Shown here piece by piece: positions 54,874-56,179 of a stretch of 56,179 nt of DNA (the first letter of the stretch is position 1; every line of letters starts with the position of its first letter). This DNA is from Vibrio sp. UCD-FRSSP16_30 (GTDB taxonomy: Bacteria > Pseudomonadota > Gammaproteobacteria > Enterobacterales > Vibrionaceae). The notes beneath the pieces were generated by a model, which saw nothing but the letters and a program-made list of their open reading frames with translations, had not been told where the DNA came from and searched no databases. The stretch lies in contig NZ_LZFW01000016.1 in NCBI RefSeq assembly GCF_001676025.1, positions 1-56,179 on the forward strand, given 5' to 3'. The position numbers and the translations under genes are program-made.

Positions 54874-55359
54874 ATGAAAGTATCATTGAAAATGATGAAT
54901 AGAGAAGCATTCTCTGAGTATCTTAAAATTGCTATTCCATCCTATGCCAAAGCTAATATCGATTCTGGTCGGTGGGATGAATCAGAGGCATTAGAGAGAT
55001 CTGAAAAAGCACATGAAACACTGTTACCTGACGGTGAAAGGACGAAAAACCATTACTTATTTAATATTACGGAAAACAATAGCCAGAATCGAGTCGGTCA
55101 TATTTGGGTGAAAATTGAAGATAATTGTCATACAAAGTCTGCTTTCATATATGACATAGAGATATATGAAGCTCACCGTAGAAATGGATATGCTAAATCG
55201 GCCTTTGAATGTATTGAAAAAAGAGTAGCTGAGTTAGGGGCAACCAGTTTAGGGCTTCATGTTTTTAAGCAAAATGCCGCGGCTATCGCTCTCTATAGCA
55301 GTATTGGCTATCAAATAATAAGCCACAATATGCAAAAACCAATCGTAATTGCACCTTAA
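54874..55359 (+). CDS. GNAT-family N-acetyltransferase
   Basis: A 161-aa acetyl-CoA-dependent acetyltransferase. The acetyl-CoA loop is RRNGYAKSAFECIEKR (about 110-125), preceded by FIYDIEIYEAHR; LGLHVFKQNAAAIALYSSIGY is the motif-B end. The acceptor is unknown. It sits alone in the accessory patch, flanked by degenerate repeats, so it could be horizontally acquired. The start ATG 54874 is supported by the AATAGAGAA region upstream only weakly. Confidence 0.85.
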   Translation: MKVSLKMMNREAFSEYLKIAIPSYAKANIDSGRWDESEALERSEKAHETLLPDGERTKNHYLFNITENNSQNRVGHIWVKIEDNCHTKSAFIYDIEIYEAHRRNGYAKSAFECIEKRVAELGATSLGLHVFKQNAAAIALYSSIGYQIISHNMQKPIVIAP

Positions 55360-55437
55360 CTCAAAATACTAGGGTGTGATAATTATCGTAGATGGTTTTG
55401 TGGCAGTTGCAGCTTCGTGCAAAACGTTCAATTTAAT

Positions 55438-55489
55438 TTTATCCTGATAAATAGGTCATACAGGCGTGGTGATCCCAACGGATGTCATT
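55438..55489. repeat. 52-bp dispersed repeat, copy B
   Basis: Matches copy A at 52134-52185 at 44 of 52 positions. The flanking DNA on either side does not match. On the minus strand, just upstream, the sequence MHFLQ resembles the frame edge of the recombinase remnant next to copy A, but this is too short to be sure. Confidence 0.8.
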
Positions 55490-55716
55490 TCATGCTTGCA
55501 GAAAGTGCATGAACGTTTCTCTTTGTTTGGTGAGTTGAACTGTCACGAGTGAAATGAGCACATCAATATAATACTCTATCTTATTTCTGACTGGTGTGTA
55601 CAACAGGGCAGGTAACAGGCTTCTATTAGGTTTAGAACAAAAGCCAGTTACTTTGGATATAGTATGTTGCTTAGTCATCGATTTCACAGGAGTGGTTGTC
55701 TAGGGTGAACGCATGA

Positions 55717-56179
55717 GAGGCTGTAACAGATTCTGTGTAACTGACATTTAGTTAACGTGCTTCTCGACACGGTCTTCGAACTCGATGATAAATCGACTCA
55801 TCGCCTGACGCCAGTTTTGAATGGGCATCGTCCATTTTTTACTGGCATCTTTAATCGCTAGATAAACCATCTTAGTTGCCGCTTCATCATTTGGGAAGAT
55901 TTTACGCTTCTTCAAAGCCTTACGTATCACGCTGTTGAGTGATTCAATCGCATTGGTTGTGTAAATGGCTTTTCGAATATCTTGTGGGTAGTTAAATAGC
56001 GTATTCAAGTTTTGCCAGTGATTACGCCAAGACTTGGTTATTTGAGGGTACTGGGCGTCCCAGGTTTCACCGAACCGCTCTAATTCAAGTAACGCTTCGT
56101 CTTCTGTTGCCGAACGGTATACTCGCTTCAAGTCAGCCGTGACGGCTTTATAGTCTTTCCAAGAGACGTATTTCAGAGA
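55717..56179 (-). mobile_element. IS256-family insertion sequence, partial
   Basis: The element's right end looks like GGCTGTAACAGATTCTGTGT near 55719, typical of IS256-family terminal repeats, followed by the transposase. The left end lies outside the window, so completeness is unknown. Confidence 0.8.
55748..56179 (-). CDS. IS256-family transposase, C-terminal part
   Basis: A DDE transposase whose open frame continues past the window edge; 56131 is an internal Met. The visible part reads WDAQYPQITKSWRNHW, then IYTTNAIESLNSVIRK, the block with the catalytic Glu, and KKRKIFPNDEAATKMVYLA. The first two catalytic Asp residues are outside. No stop or shift is seen. Confidence 0.92.
   Translation of the reverse strand, partial: SLKYVSWKDYKAVTADLKRVYRSATEDEALLELERFGETWDAQYPQITKSWRNHWQNLNTLFNYPQDIRKAIYTTNAIESLNSVIRKALKKRKIFPNDEAATKMVYLAIKDASKKWTMPIQNWRQAMSRFIIEFEDRVEKHVN

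Noticed and set aside
55490..55687. 65-aa leftward frame next to repeat copy B
   Set aside because: Possibly the decayed N-terminus of a recombinase (MHFLQ), but the match is too short to support a call.

Overview
The window reads as chromosomal DNA of a marine Vibrionaceae-type gammaproteobacterium. The nrf, guaC, nnr, thiC, rhlE, sulfatase/MoxR and yjiHG-type genes all fit, as does an attC-like integron recombination site. The species cannot be fixed from sequence alone. I could run no searches, so family calls rest on motifs, length and gene context.

Layout. 1-1060 is a scar: the right end of an IS66-family element next to a decayed P4-type tyrosine integrase. 1127-10300 holds transport and metabolism: a peptidase plus YjiG/YjiH-type membrane pair, a short-chain dehydrogenase, a DEAD-box helicase, a DUF1971 protein, an acetate permease and an APC permease. 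9642-17160 is a complete cytochrome c nitrite reductase locus. nrfA-nrfG run leftward and nrfBCD-EF rightward from a shared control region with a perfect FNR box. Hairpins separate nrfA from nrfG and nrfD from nrfEF.

17217-26989 is a secreted sulfatase (CTAGR active-site motif) divergent from a six-gene MoxR/DUF58/DUF4381/VWA/VWA-TPR/BatD operon, followed by a LysR gene. 27121-30738 holds a small unknown gene, a TPP riboswitch with a solitary thiC, and a toxin-first toxin-antitoxin pair with twin operators. 30753-35825 is a second sulfatase-related locus. A PafA-like phosphatase and a SUMF1-fold lipoprotein lacking the FGE cysteines run leftward. An anaerobic sulfatase maturase and a HEAT/TPR exported protein run rightward.

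35784-45236 is mixed housekeeping: small membrane proteins, an SDR/LysR divergent pair, an OFA-family MFS carrier, Nnr and GuaC. 45414-54674 contains a regulon visible in the DNA. A NemR-like TetR repressor gene (53259-53831) and five copies of a TAGACC-N4-GGTYTG operator link an alcohol dehydrogenase, an aldehyde dehydrogenase, a second radical-SAM maturase paralogue and an NAD(P)-binding protein. Inside this stretch, 50650-53050 is an accessory patch. It holds a MITE-like inverted repeat, a tyrosine-recombinase remnant, a 52-bp repeat and a higBA pair with a downstream attC-like hairpin, apparently an integron cassette in a secondary site. The window ends in an IS256-family transposase.

The most notable points are the five-operator electrophile-type regulon that includes a sulfatase-maturase paralogue, the higBA cassette outside an integron, and the SUMF1 protein without catalytic cysteines beside a radical-SAM maturase.
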